Below, one piece after another: positions 7,262-15,251 of a DNA stretch of 29,667 nt; position 1 is the first letter of the stretch; every line of letters starts with the position of its first letter. The stretch is from an uncultured Oscillospiraceae bacterium (GTDB lineage Bacteria > Bacillota > Clostridia > Oscillospirales > Oscillospiraceae). The notes under the pieces were generated by a model. That model did no database searches. It was not told where the DNA came from and saw only the letters and a list, made by a program, of their open reading frames with translations. Location of the stretch: contig CAKUPH010000021.1 of NCBI GenBank assembly GCA_934675115.1, forward strand, positions 1 to 29,667, in the 5' to 3' direction. The translations under genes were made by a program, and so were the position numbers.

Positions 7262-8860
7262 ATGATCACTGTTTCCGACCTGTCCCTGAGCTATCAGGGC
7301 GCGCCCCTTTTCTCCCACGTGGACCTTCAGTTCACCCGCGGCAACTGCTACGGCATCATCGGCGCCAACGGCGCGGGCAAGTCCACCTTTCTGAAGATTC
7401 TGTCCGGCCAGCTGGAGCCCTCCTCCGGCACGGTGTCCATCCTGCCCAATGTGCGCATGTCCGTCCTCAGGCAGGACCAGAACGCCTACGACGCCTACAA
7501 CGTCATGGACACTGTCATCATGGGCAACCAGAAGCTGTACGACATCGGCCGGGAGATGAACGCCCTCTACGAAAAGGAGGACTTCACCGACGAGGACGGC
7601 CTGCGGGCCGCCGACCTTCAGGCGGAGTACGCCGAAATGGGCGGCTACGAGGCGGAGAGCGACGCCTCCCGCATCCTTCAGGGCCTTGGCATCGGGGTGG
7701 ACCTCCACTACAACGACATGGCCACGCTGGACGCCCGGCTCAAGGTGAAGGTGCTGCTGGCGCAGGCCCTGTTCGGCAGCCCCGACATCCTGCTGCTGGA
7801 CGAGCCGACCAACAACCTCGATATCGCCGCCGTGGAGTGGCTCAACGACTTCCTCATGGACTACGCCGGCACCGTTATCGTCGTGTCCCATGACCGGCAC
7901 TTCCTCAACACCGTCTGTACCCACATCGTGGACATCGACTACAACAAGATCAAGATGTACGTGGGCAACTACGACTTCTGGTACGAGTCCTCCCAGCTGG
8001 TGCAGAACCTCATCAAGCAGCAGAACAAGCGCAACGAGGACAAGATCCGGGAGCTGCAGGAGTTCATCTCCCGGTTCTCCGCCAACAAGTCCAAGTCCAA
8101 GCAGGCCACCAGCCGCCGCAAGCTGCTGGACAAGCTCACCGTGGAGGAACTGCCCGCCTCCTCCCGCCGCTACCCCTGGGTGGGCTTCACCCCCGACCGG
8201 GAGGTGGGCAAGGACATCCTGTTCGTCACCGACGTATCCAAGACGGTGGACGGCGTGAAGCTGCTGGACAAGGTGAGCTTCATCGTGGGCCACGGCGATA
8301 AGATCGCCTTCGTAGGCGAGAACGAGAACGCCCACACCGCCCTGTTCAAGATCCTCACCGGCGAGTGGGAGCCGGACGAGGGCTCTGTCAAGTGGGGCCA
8401 GACCGCCACCTTCTCCTACTTCCCCAAGGACAACTCCCCCTACTTCAACGGCTGCGACCTGTCCATTCTGGACTGGATCCGCCAGTTCTCCGAGGACCAG
8501 CACGAGAGCTACCTCCGGGGCTTCCTCGGGCGGATGCTGTTCTCCGGCGACGACATTTTCAAGCCCGTCAAGGTGCTGTCCGGCGGCGAGAAGGTCCGCT
8601 GCATGCTGTCCCGGATGATGCTGTCCGGCGCCAACGTCCTGCTGCTGGACCAGCCCACCAACCATCTGGATCTGGAGTCCATCGCCGCGCTGAACAACGG
8701 CCTTGAGTCCGTCAAGTGCAACGTGCTGGTGTCCTCCCACGACCACCAGCTGGTGCAGACGGTGGCCAACCGCATCTTCGACTTCACCGCCGACGGAAAG
8801 CTCATCGACAAGCGCATGAGCTACGAGGACTATCTGGAGAGCCAGATCCACCATGAATGA
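7262..8860 (+). CDS. ABC-F family ATPase (YbiT/YkpA-like) with degenerate second nucleotide site
   Basis: A 532-residue protein with two ABC domains and no membrane segments, so an ABC-F ribosome-associated ATPase rather than a transporter. Domain 1 has an intact Walker A (GANGAGKST, 34-42) and Walker B with catalytic Glu (D180-E181, LLLDEPTNNLD). Its signature position reads LDARLKVKVLLAQ instead of LSGGQ, as in YbiT-type members. An interdomain linker with FSANKSKSKQATSRR follows. Domain 2 has an intact signature LSGGE (439-443), but its Walker A reads GENENAHTA (352-360), with the Lys replaced by His. Its Walker B ends D463-Q464, with the catalytic Glu replaced by Gln. So one composite ATP site looks active and the other inactive. 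AAAGGAG precedes the ATG; the DUF1294 gene overlaps its end by 8 bp. Translation-related role is known for the family; any antibiotic-resistance role is not supported. Confidence 0.93.
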   Translation: MITVSDLSLSYQGAPLFSHVDLQFTRGNCYGIIGANGAGKSTFLKILSGQLEPSSGTVSILPNVRMSVLRQDQNAYDAYNVMDTVIMGNQKLYDIGREMNALYEKEDFTDEDGLRAADLQAEYAEMGGYEAESDASRILQGLGIGVDLHYNDMATLDARLKVKVLLAQALFGSPDILLLDEPTNNLDIAAVEWLNDFLMDYAGTVIVVSHDRHFLNTVCTHIVDIDYNKIKMYVGNYDFWYESSQLVQNLIKQQNKRNEDKIRELQEFISRFSANKSKSKQATSRRKLLDKLTVEELPASSRRYPWVGFTPDREVGKDILFVTDVSKTVDGVKLLDKVSFIVGHGDKIAFVGENENAHTALFKILTGEWEPDEGSVKWGQTATFSYFPKDNSPYFNGCDLSILDWIRQFSEDQHESYLRGFLGRMLFSGDDIFKPVKVLSGGEKVRCMLSRMMLSGANVLLLDQPTNHLDLESIAALNNGLESVKCNVLVSSHDHQLVQTVANRIFDFTADGKLIDKRMSYEDYLESQIHHE

Positions 8861-9140
8861 TCCGGCAAAGCTGCTGCTCATCTGGCTTGGCACGGTGAGT
8901 CTGTTTGCCTTCATCCTGTTCGCCCAGGACAAGCTCAAGGCAAAGCGGGGCAGCTGGCGTATCCCGGAGGCCGCCCTCTGGGCCGCCGCCATTCTGGGCG
9001 GCGGCGTGGGGGCCACGCTGGGGATGAGGCTGTTCCACCATAAGACGAAAAAGGGCTTTTTCCACATCGGCCTGCCCCTGCTGGCGATTTTGCAGCTGGG
9101 ACTGCTGGCGTGGGTCATTGTCCGTCAGGGAGGGCTGTGA
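8853..9140 (+). CDS. DUF1294 small membrane protein
   Basis: The 95-residue protein has three hydrophobic segments and the DUF1294 pattern: an AQDKLKAKRGSWRIPE block near residues 24-39, GGGVGATLGM near 49, and a HHKTKKGFF block near 61. The function of the family is unknown. Its ATG lies inside the last codons of the ABC-F gene (8-bp overlap), so the two are translationally coupled. Nothing in the sequence ties it functionally to the ATPase. Confidence 0.88.
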   Translation: MNDPAKLLLIWLGTVSLFAFILFAQDKLKAKRGSWRIPEAALWAAAILGGGVGATLGMRLFHHKTKKGFFHIGLPLLAILQLGLLAWVIVRQGGL

Positions 9141-9382
9141 CCCGGGACGCCTTCGCGCCCCGCAATGCGCGCGTGAGCCGCGCTCCCTCCGGCCTGATCC
9201 TTTTGTTGTCTTTGCGGTATGGCCGGAACCGGCCCCGCCGCAGGTCATATATCTTACGCAGCACTCCCGCGGGGTTTGCCCGGGGAGACGATTTGAGGTC
9301 ACGCCGGAGGAAAACGGCGTTCCGGCTATGGATGTGCCGATGGGGACCTTGAATCAGGCACAGAACAGAAAGGAACGATCCT
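9141..9382 (+). promoter_or_regulatory. Long structured leader before the DEAD-box gene
   Basis: These 242 bases contain no plausible gene but several inverted repeats, including GGCCGG-AA-CCGGCC (9221-9234) and a GCCGGA/TCCGGC stem near 9311-9334, ending in the AGAAAGGA ribosome site. Cold-induced RNA helicase genes often have long structured leaders; here that is only an analogy. No clear promoter was seen. Confidence 0.35.
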
Positions 9383-10564
9383 ATGGAAATCAACGGCACG
9401 ACGGTATCTGATACCTACTACTACAAGGACCTCGGCCTGTCCGAGGCCACCATGAAGGCCCTCGAAAAGAAGGGCTTCACTCAGGCCACCGCCATTCAGG
9501 GCGGCGCCATTCCCTACTTCATGGACTGGAAGGACGTGGTGGCCAAGGCCCCCACCGGCACCGGCAAGACCTACGCCTTCGGCATCCCCATGGTGGAGCA
9601 CATCGACCCGGAGTCCGACAAGGTGCAGGCCCTCATCCTCGCCCCCACCCGGGAGCTGGCCATCCAGATCCGGGATGAGCTGCGGGACCTGTGCGCCTTC
9701 CGGGAGGGCGTCCGGGTGGTGTGCCTGTATGGCGGCCAGCCCATCGACAAGCAGATCACCCAACTCAAGAACCGGCCCCAGCTGGTGGTGGCCACCCCGG
9801 GCCGCCTGATGGACCACATGAAGCGCCGCACCGTCAAGCTGGACGACGTCCAGACCGTGGTGCTGGACGAGGCGGACCGGATGCTGGACATGGGCTTCAT
9901 TCAGGACGTGACCCGCATTCTGGACAAGATGCCCCACCGCCGGAATCTGGGCCTGTTTTCCGCCACCATCAGCCGGGAGGTCATGGACATCTCCTGGGTC
10001 TACCAGCGCGACCCGGCGGAGATCACCGTCCGCCCGGTGGAGGAGAACCGCCCCGACATCCAGCAGTACCAGATCGAGCTGGACGGTCGGGAGAAGAAGC
10101 TGGACACCATGGTGGCACTCCTCAACGGCGGCGAGTACGAGCGGGCCATCGCCTTCTGCAACACGAAGAACATGACCGACCGGCTGGCGGGCCTTCTGAA
10201 AATGCGGGGCATCACCTGCGAGGCCATCCACGGCGACATCCAGCAGCGGGTGCGGGAGCAGACGCTGAAGAAGTTCAAGGACGGCCAGCTCCGGGTGCTG
10301 GTGGCCACCGACGTGGCCGCCCGGGGCCTTGACATCGACGATGTGGACGTGGTGTTCAACTACGACGTGCCCGACGAGCAGGAGTACTACATCCACCGCA
10401 TCGGCCGCACCGGCCGGGCCAAGAAGCACGGCGTGGCCTACACGCTGGTGGCCTCCGTCACCGAGTCCATCAAGATGCGGGACATCGCCCGCAACACCAA
10501 GGCGGACATCCAGCTCCTGCGGTACGACAGGGACGGCTGCCTCATGCTGGTGGAGCAGCAGTAA
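9383..10564 (+). CDS. Short DEAD-box ATP-dependent RNA helicase
   Basis: The 393-residue protein contains both RecA-like lobes and little else. Motifs in order: a Q-motif region (GFTQATAIQ), motif I APTGTGKT, PTRELAIQ, TPGR, DEAD, SAT, then in lobe 2 ARGLDIDDVDVVFNYD and HRIGRTGR. These RNA helicases unwind short duplexes in ribosome assembly or mRNA decay. The C-terminal RNA-binding extension of DbpA/CshA/DeaD is missing; the chain ends about 20 residues after the last conserved block. An AAAGGA ribosome site precedes the ATG. It is probably transcribed alone, ending in the strong terminator shared with the converging dut gene. The paralog (CshB-like or other) cannot be fixed from sequence alone. 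Confidence 0.93.
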   Translation: MEINGTTVSDTYYYKDLGLSEATMKALEKKGFTQATAIQGGAIPYFMDWKDVVAKAPTGTGKTYAFGIPMVEHIDPESDKVQALILAPTRELAIQIRDELRDLCAFREGVRVVCLYGGQPIDKQITQLKNRPQLVVATPGRLMDHMKRRTVKLDDVQTVVLDEADRMLDMGFIQDVTRILDKMPHRRNLGLFSATISREVMDISWVYQRDPAEITVRPVEENRPDIQQYQIELDGREKKLDTMVALLNGGEYERAIAFCNTKNMTDRLAGLLKMRGITCEAIHGDIQQRVREQTLKKFKDGQLRVLVATDVAARGLDIDDVDVVFNYDVPDEQEYYIHRIGRTGRAKKHGVAYTLVASVTESIKMRDIARNTKADIQLLRYDRDGCLMLVEQQ

Positions 10565-10581
10565 ATTTCCGCGAAACACAG

Positions 10582-10621
10582 AAAAAACCCGCCCTTTTCT
10601 CACGAAAAGGGCGGGTTTTTT
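10582..10621. terminator. Bidirectional terminator between DEAD-box gene and dut
   Basis: An 18-bp perfect stem (10582-10599 with 10604-10621) has a TCAC loop. It includes A6 on the left and T6 on the right, so it works for both converging genes. Confidence 0.95.
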
Positions 10622-10631
10622 CACACTGTTT

Positions 10632-11078
10632 TCACTTCGTTCCCGTGGAGCCGAAGCCGCCGGCCCCACGCTGGGTGTCGTCCAGCTCGTCGATCTCCGC
10701 GAACTGGGCGGTGAGGTAGGGGGCGATGACCAGCTGGGCAATGCGGTCACCGTTTTCCACGGTGCGGGTCTCGCCGCTGTGGTTGTGAATGGCCACCATC
10801 AGCTCCCCCCGGTAGTCGGCGTCGATGACGCCCACCTTATTGGCCGGGGCAAGGCCCTGCTTGCTGGCAAGGCCGGAACGGGCGTACACCAGCCCCACGT
10901 ACCCCCGGGGGATGGCCATGGCCACGCCGGTGTGGACGAAAACGGTGGCCCCCGGGGCGATGGTCACGGGGCCGTCGGTGAGGGCGTATAGGTCGGCGCC
11001 CGCCGCGTCGGCGGAGCCGTAGCTGGGCAGCTTGGCCCGGGGGTCCAGCTTTTTGACGGAAACAGGGGCGGTGAGCAT
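10632..11078 (-). CDS. dut: dUTP diphosphatase
   Basis: The 148-residue trimeric dUTPase converts dUTP to dUMP and pyrophosphate, preventing uracil incorporation and feeding thymidylate synthesis. The five family motifs are present: SADAAGADLYA near residue 22, YARSGLASKQGL, KVGVIDADYRGEL (catalytic Asp), RIAQLVIAP, and the C-terminal RGAGGFGSTG P-loop-like tail. GGAGGA precedes the ATG. It lies 52 bp downstream of nrdG on the same strand, so nrdD-nrdG-dut probably forms one deoxynucleotide operon ending at the terminator at 10582-10621. Confidence 0.96.
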   Translation of the reverse strand: MLTAPVSVKKLDPRAKLPSYGSADAAGADLYALTDGPVTIAPGATVFVHTGVAMAIPRGYVGLVYARSGLASKQGLAPANKVGVIDADYRGELMVAIHNHSGETRTVENGDRIAQLVIAPYLTAQFAEIDELDDTQRGAGGFGSTGTK

Positions 11079-11130
11079 AAAGATTCCTCCATTTTATGGC
11101 GCCCGGCGGCCAAAAACCGCCGGTTTTCTG

Positions 11131-11679
11131 TTATTTTGTGATGGATTCGATGGTGTCCGCCCCGCTCCATGGGACGACGGTATGGGTGCGGATGCTCTCC
11201 GGCAGGTCGATGATCCGCTGGTTGGACGAGCCGCGGAACCGCAGGGCCAGATCCTTTTTCGCCTGCACGAACTCGCCGTCTACCAGTACGTCAATGAGAC
11301 TGAGCAGCTCGTCGGTGCACTCGCACCGTGCGCGGCTCACCTGCCACAGCTCGCCGTCCAGCGTGTAGCCGGAGTAGCACCACACCGTTTTGTCCGGGTA
11401 TTTCTCCCGCATCCGGCGCAGCAGGGGCAGCAGCGCCCGCTGGTTGGCGGGCTCGAAGGGCTCGCCCCCCAGCAGGGACAGGCCCTTGATATAGGACGGG
11501 GCCAGTCCGTCCAGAATTTTATCTTCTGTCTCCGCGGTGTACGGCTGGCCGTACTGAAAGTCCCACGCTTCCGGGTTGAAGCACCCCTCGCACTGGTGGG
11601 TGCAGCCGGACACGAACAGGGATACCCGGACGCCGGGGCCGTTGGCCACGTCCGTCCACTTGATGGTCGCGTAATTCAT
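11131..11679 (-). CDS. nrdG: Anaerobic ribonucleotide reductase activating enzyme
   Basis: The 182-residue radical-SAM protein carries the CTHQCEGC cluster motif (CxxxCxxC) near residues 26-33, which binds the 4Fe-4S cluster that cleaves SAM. A GGEP motif follows (LSLLGGEPFEP). NrdG generates the glycyl radical on NrdD. An AAGGAG ribosome site lies ten bases before the ATG. It follows nrdD by a 228-bp hairpin-rich gap and precedes dut. Length is a little above the E. coli enzyme but normal for Firmicutes. Confidence 0.95.
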   Translation of the reverse strand: MNYATIKWTDVANGPGVRVSLFVSGCTHQCEGCFNPEAWDFQYGQPYTAETEDKILDGLAPSYIKGLSLLGGEPFEPANQRALLPLLRRMREKYPDKTVWCYSGYTLDGELWQVSRARCECTDELLSLIDVLVDGEFVQAKKDLALRFRGSSNQRIIDLPESIRTHTVVPWSGADTIESITK

Positions 11680-11907
11680 GAAAAACGCTCTCCTTACCTG
11701 AGGAAATTTGCGGAAAAGGGGCGGTCGGCAGACCGACCGCCCACATTCTTAGTATCAAATTATCTGTTTGTGGGTCATGACCCGCCCGTCCACCTCGTAG
11801 GGCGGAAAGGGTTTCCGGGAAAACTGGTTTTCCCGGAAGGCGCGCCGGCGTCAGCCGGTAACGGCATTTCCGCAGAAATGCCCGCGCCTGTCTATTCTCC
11901 GCGCTTC
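11680..11907 (-). promoter_or_regulatory. Hairpin-rich nrdD-nrdG spacer
   Basis: Four inverted repeats lie in 228 bp. They are GGGCGGTCGG/CCGACCGCCC (11719-11742), a 12-bp palindrome GGGTCATGACCC (11772-11783), TTCCGGGAAAAC/GTTTTCCCGGAA with a two-base loop (11813-11838), and GGCATTTC/GAAATGCC (11863-11882). Only the 11719-11742 stem is followed, on the minus strand, by a weak T-run (CTTTTCC). This may set the ratio of nrdD to nrdG message. No small gene with a credible ribosome site was found. Confidence 0.5.
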
Positions 11908-14034
11908 TTACAGATGGAGTACCCGGGCCTTGATCTCCTTGGTCTTGCCCACGTTCCAGAAGTTCTCGCCCAGATAGCCGCAGGTGCGGCGGGTGACGTT
12001 CATCTTGGAGTGGTCCTTGTTGCCGCAGTTGGGGCACTCCCACTCGTTGTCATCATTGACAACGATCTCCCCGTCGTAGCCGCACACCTGACAGTAATCG
12101 CTCTTGGTGTTGAACTCGGCGTACTGGATGTTGTCGTAGATGAAGCGGACCACGTCCTGCATGGCCTCCAGATTGTGGCGCATGTTGGGGATCTCCACAT
12201 AGGAGATGGAGCCGCCGGAGGAGATCTTCTGGAACTGGCTCTCAAAGGTGAACTTGGCGAAGGCGTCAATGTTCTCCCGGACGTCCACATGGTAGGAATT
12301 GGTGTAGTAGCCCTTGTCGGTGACGTCCTTGATGGTGCCGAAGTGCTCCTTGTCGATGCGGGCAAAGCGGTAGCACAGGCTCTCCGCCGGGGTGCCGTAC
12401 AGGGCGAAGCCCAGCCCACCGCTCTCCTTCTTCCAGCGGTCGGTGGTGGCGCGCAGGTGGTTCATCACCCGCAGGGCAAAGTCCTCACCCTCCGGCGTGG
12501 TGTGGGAACAGCCCTTCACCAGCTTCGTCACCTCGTAAAGGCCGATGTAGCCGAGACTCAGGGTGGAGTAGCCGCCCTCCAGCAGCTTGTCGATGGTCTC
12601 GCCCTTGTCCAGCCGGGCGATGGCGCCGTACTGCCAATGGATGGGGGACACGTCGGACCGGACGCCCTTCAGGGCGTTGTGGCGGCACATGAGGGCCTCG
12701 CGGCACAGCTCCAGCCGCTCGTCCAGCAGAGCCCAGAACTTGTCCTCATCCTGCCCGGCGATGATGCCGATCTGGGGCAGGTTGATGGACACCACGCCCT
12801 GATTGAACCGGCCCTCGAACTTGTAGTTGCCGTTCTCGTCCTTCCACGGGGACAGGAAGGAGCGGCAGCCCATGGGGGAGAACACGTTGCCCTCGTAATT
12901 CTCCCGCATCTTCTTGGCGGAGATGTAGTCGGGGTACATCCGCTTGGCGGAGCACCTGACGGCCAGCTCCGTGAGGTAGTCGTACTTGCCGCCCTTCAGG
13001 CAGTTGCACTCATCCAGCACGTACACCAGCTTGGGGAAGGCGGGGGTGATATAGACGCCCTTCTCGTTCTTGATGCCCTCCAGCCGCTGCTCCAGCACCT
13101 CCTGAATGATGGCGGCGTTCTCCTCAATGTAGGGGTCGTCGTCCCGGAGCACGAGGAACAGGGTGACGAAGGGGGACTGGCCGTTGGTGGTCATGAGGGT
13201 GTTGATCTGGTACTGGATGGTCTGGACGCCGCTCTTCAGCTCGTCCTTCGTCCGGGCCCGGGCGATCTTCTCCACGGTGGCGTCGTCCAGCTCGGGGGCG
13301 GCCTCCCGGGTCTTGCGCAGGTACTTGTGGTAGGTCAGGCGGAGGTACTTGCCCAGATGGCTCATCTCCACGCTCTGGCCGCCGTACTGGTTGGAGGCCA
13401 CGCAGGCGATGATTTGGGTGACGATGGTGCAGGCCACCTGGAAGCTCTTGGGGGACTCGATGAGCTTGCCATTGATCATGGTGCCGTTGTCCAGCATATC
13501 GCCGATGTTCACAAGGCAGCAGTTGAAGATATGCTGCACGAAATAGTCCGCGTCGTGGAAGTGGAGCACGCCCTCGTCGTGGGCCTTGGAGATCTTCTCC
13601 GGCAGGAGGATGCGGCGGGTCAGGTCCCGGCTCACCTCGCCGGCGATGTAGTCCCGCTGGGTGGAGGCGATGGCGGTGTTCTTGTTGGAGTTCTCCTCCG
13701 CCAGATCCTTGTTGTCGTTGCGGATGAGGGCGAGGATGGACTCATCGGTGGTGTTGGCCTTGCGCACCAGCGCCCGGGTGTAGCGGTAAATGATGTAGGC
13801 CTTGGCCAGCTCATACTTCCCGGCGGCCATGAGCTTGGTCTCCACCATGTCCTGAATGTCCTCCACCAGCAGGCGCTGGCGGCCCTTGGACGCCACGGCG
13901 TCGGCAATGGCATCGATGGAAGCCTCGTCGATGCGGTACTGCTCCTCCACCGCCTGATTGGCTTTCTGGATGGCGACGACGATCTTCGCCCGGTCAAAAT
14001 CGACGGTGGAACCGTCGCGCTTAATGACTTTCAT
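11908..14034 (-). CDS. nrdD: Anaerobic (class III) ribonucleoside-triphosphate reductase
   Basis: The 708-residue protein has an N-terminal ATP-cone (MKVIKRDGSTVDFDRAKIV) for allosteric control of overall activity, the ten-stranded barrel domain, and a C-terminal zinc site (CQVCGYDG ... CPNCGNKD). The glycyl-radical motif RRTCGYLG follows, with the radical Gly at about residue 686. It reduces NTPs to dNTPs under strict anoxia after activation by NrdG. I chose the ATG at 14034 (MKVIKRDG) because GGGGAGGAG lies about ten bases upstream; the frame is open to 14091 but that part holds the leader. Two NrdR-like boxes upstream suggest control by the ATP/dATP-sensing repressor NrdR. Confidence 0.96.
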   Translation of the reverse strand: MKVIKRDGSTVDFDRAKIVVAIQKANQAVEEQYRIDEASIDAIADAVASKGRQRLLVEDIQDMVETKLMAAGKYELAKAYIIYRYTRALVRKANTTDESILALIRNDNKDLAEENSNKNTAIASTQRDYIAGEVSRDLTRRILLPEKISKAHDEGVLHFHDADYFVQHIFNCCLVNIGDMLDNGTMINGKLIESPKSFQVACTIVTQIIACVASNQYGGQSVEMSHLGKYLRLTYHKYLRKTREAAPELDDATVEKIARARTKDELKSGVQTIQYQINTLMTTNGQSPFVTLFLVLRDDDPYIEENAAIIQEVLEQRLEGIKNEKGVYITPAFPKLVYVLDECNCLKGGKYDYLTELAVRCSAKRMYPDYISAKKMRENYEGNVFSPMGCRSFLSPWKDENGNYKFEGRFNQGVVSINLPQIGIIAGQDEDKFWALLDERLELCREALMCRHNALKGVRSDVSPIHWQYGAIARLDKGETIDKLLEGGYSTLSLGYIGLYEVTKLVKGCSHTTPEGEDFALRVMNHLRATTDRWKKESGGLGFALYGTPAESLCYRFARIDKEHFGTIKDVTDKGYYTNSYHVDVRENIDAFAKFTFESQFQKISSGGSISYVEIPNMRHNLEAMQDVVRFIYDNIQYAEFNTKSDYCQVCGYDGEIVVNDDNEWECPNCGNKDHSKMNVTRRTCGYLGENFWNVGKTKEIKARVLHL

Positions 14035-14134
14035 CTGTAAAAGCTCCTCCCCCGTATCAAAATCAATGGGCACCGAGCAGGATGCCCGCAATCATAAATG
14101 TCAGCTCACTTACCTTATCACATCCGGCCCGGCT

Positions 14135-14140
14135 TGTATA
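14135..14140 (-). promoter_or_regulatory. Possible -10 element of the nrdD promoter
   Basis: On the minus strand this reads TATACA, just downstream of the proximal NrdR-like box. No strong -35 was found at the right spacing; the box would cover that region. Tentative. Confidence 0.35.
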
Positions 14141-14149
14141 TGCACATTC

Positions 14150-14165
14150 TTCCTAAATATTGTGC
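14150..14165 (-). promoter_or_regulatory. NrdR-like box, proximal to nrdD
   Basis: This 16-mer matches 11 of 16 positions of the NrdR box consensus as I recall it, with an intact core ATATTGTG half. Its start is 42 bp from that of the distal box, an integral four helical turns, as expected of cooperative NrdR pairs. The site lies between the distal box and the putative -10 element. Confidence 0.55.
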
Positions 14166-14191
14166 TCAAATTTGTACGACACTTTTTCTTG

Positions 14192-14207
14192 ACACAAGAT
14201 GTTGTGA
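14192..14207 (-). promoter_or_regulatory. NrdR-like box, distal to nrdD
   Basis: ACACAAGATGTTGTGA is a near-palindrome with ACA/TGT-type ends and an AT core. By my reading it matches 13 of 16 positions of the NrdR consensus. It is the better of the two boxes and sits 158-173 bp before the nrdD start. Confidence 0.65.
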
Positions 14208-14325
14208 CTCGCTTTCCCGACGCCATATTCCCGCAAACCCCCGGCTCCCTAAGGCTTCCGCCCTGTGGCACGGCGGGAGAGCGGCGCATAAAATGGGGTG
14301 CACCACAAGGAAAGGAGCATGCTTC

Positions 14326-15183
14326 ATGAACGAGATCCATACCTATCTCAACGCGCCCTCCTGCGGCCGGGCCATCTCCGCGGACGAGTTCGCCGCCGGT
14401 CTGTCCGGGACGGGGTGCGCCTGCCGGGGGAGCGGGCAGGACTGCGGCTGCGGCCAGAACTGCCAGCCGCCGGAGCCCCCTCCCGCCCCCTGTCCGCCGC
14501 CGCTGCCCCTGATCGACGAGCCCTGCTGCAAGGAGAGCTTCGAGGCCGCCTTCCGGCTGCTGTGCGACTGCGAGCTGCGCATCCTGCTGGATCTGGACCA
14601 GATGGCCTTCGTCACCGAGAGCTTCATCGCCGGGGCCAACCTCGTGCCGGTGACCGACGCCGCCGAGGTGTCCGACAACCTGTCCGCCGCCCTCAGCGGC
14701 AGCTACCTGCGGCCCACCTGCGGCACCCGGGACGTGCTGGACATCTCCGGCGCGCCCTACTACCCCGTCCCGGATGCGACCACCCCCCTGCCCTTCACCG
14801 CCACCCGCGTATCCCTGTGCGAGCTGACGGCGGCGGCGGTGCAGGTGGCCGCCATGACCGGGGACGGGACGCTGACGGCGGAGGAGGTCACCACCCGGAG
14901 CTACAACCGGGCCAAGCGGCTGCTGTCCGCCCGGCTCAACCCCTGCCGCAGCCCCGGCGATGCCTGCACCTGCCGCCTGAGCGGCCAGTGCAACTGCTCC
15001 GGCGGGATGCTGGACGCCATCACCGGCTGCGGCTCCGGCCGGGACATCAACCTCACCGCCGGGCCGCTGGCCCTGCTGGGGGTAGAGCTGCTGGGCACCA
15101 TCGGCAATGTCATGGTGCTGGCCGGGGACGAGGCCCAGCGCATCTACTTCGTCTGCCTGAACAGCGTGGCATTTCTGGGCTGA
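14326..15183 (+). CDS. Cysteine-rich protein of unknown function
   Basis: The 285-residue product has 20 cysteines, many in CxC or CC pairs. The N-terminal 60 residues hold CACRGSGQDCGCGQNC and then a Pro-rich linker (PPEPPPAPCPPPLPLI). A second cysteine cluster (CRSPGDACTCRLSGQCNC) lies near residues 210-230. The middle is a predicted mixed alpha/beta region and the last 40 residues are hydrophobic. There is no signal peptide. I chose the ATG at 14326, preceded by AAAGGAG, although the frame is open upstream. The gene stands alone, diverging from nrdD, and ends at a strong terminator. Cysteine-rich proteins of this kind occur among spore-coat and metal-binding proteins; neither can be confirmed here. 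Confidence 0.75.
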   Translation: MNEIHTYLNAPSCGRAISADEFAAGLSGTGCACRGSGQDCGCGQNCQPPEPPPAPCPPPLPLIDEPCCKESFEAAFRLLCDCELRILLDLDQMAFVTESFIAGANLVPVTDAAEVSDNLSAALSGSYLRPTCGTRDVLDISGAPYYPVPDATTPLPFTATRVSLCELTAAAVQVAAMTGDGTLTAEEVTTRSYNRAKRLLSARLNPCRSPGDACTCRLSGQCNCSGGMLDAITGCGSGRDINLTAGPLALLGVELLGTIGNVMVLAGDEAQRIYFVCLNSVAFLG

Positions 15184-15202
15184 ATATCCGCAAAAAGGCG
15201 CA

Positions 15203-15239
15203 AAAACGCGGCTGTCTCCGTGGGAGACAGCCGCGTTTT
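15203..15239. terminator. Terminator after the cysteine-rich gene
   Basis: A 17-bp perfect stem (15203-15219 with 15223-15239) has a GTG loop, A-rich left and T-rich right flanks. It can also serve the TSCPD gene that converges from the other side. Confidence 0.93.
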
Positions 15240-15251
15240 CTTCTGTGTCTG

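Noticed and set aside
7227..7262. Promoter from TTGACA near 7229 for the ABC-F gene
   Set aside because: A -10 at the correct spacing would fall on the ribosome site and start codon.
11032..14040. 1002-codon open frame on the plus strand
   Set aside because: Antisense to nrdG and nrdD, which are unmistakable; its composition (Val/Leu/His/Gly runs) is typical of a shadow frame.
14189..14217. Promoter for the cysteine-rich gene from the perfect TTGACA
   Set aside because: No -10-like hexamer occurs at 16-18 bp; the hexamer overlaps the NrdR-like box and is likely coincidental.
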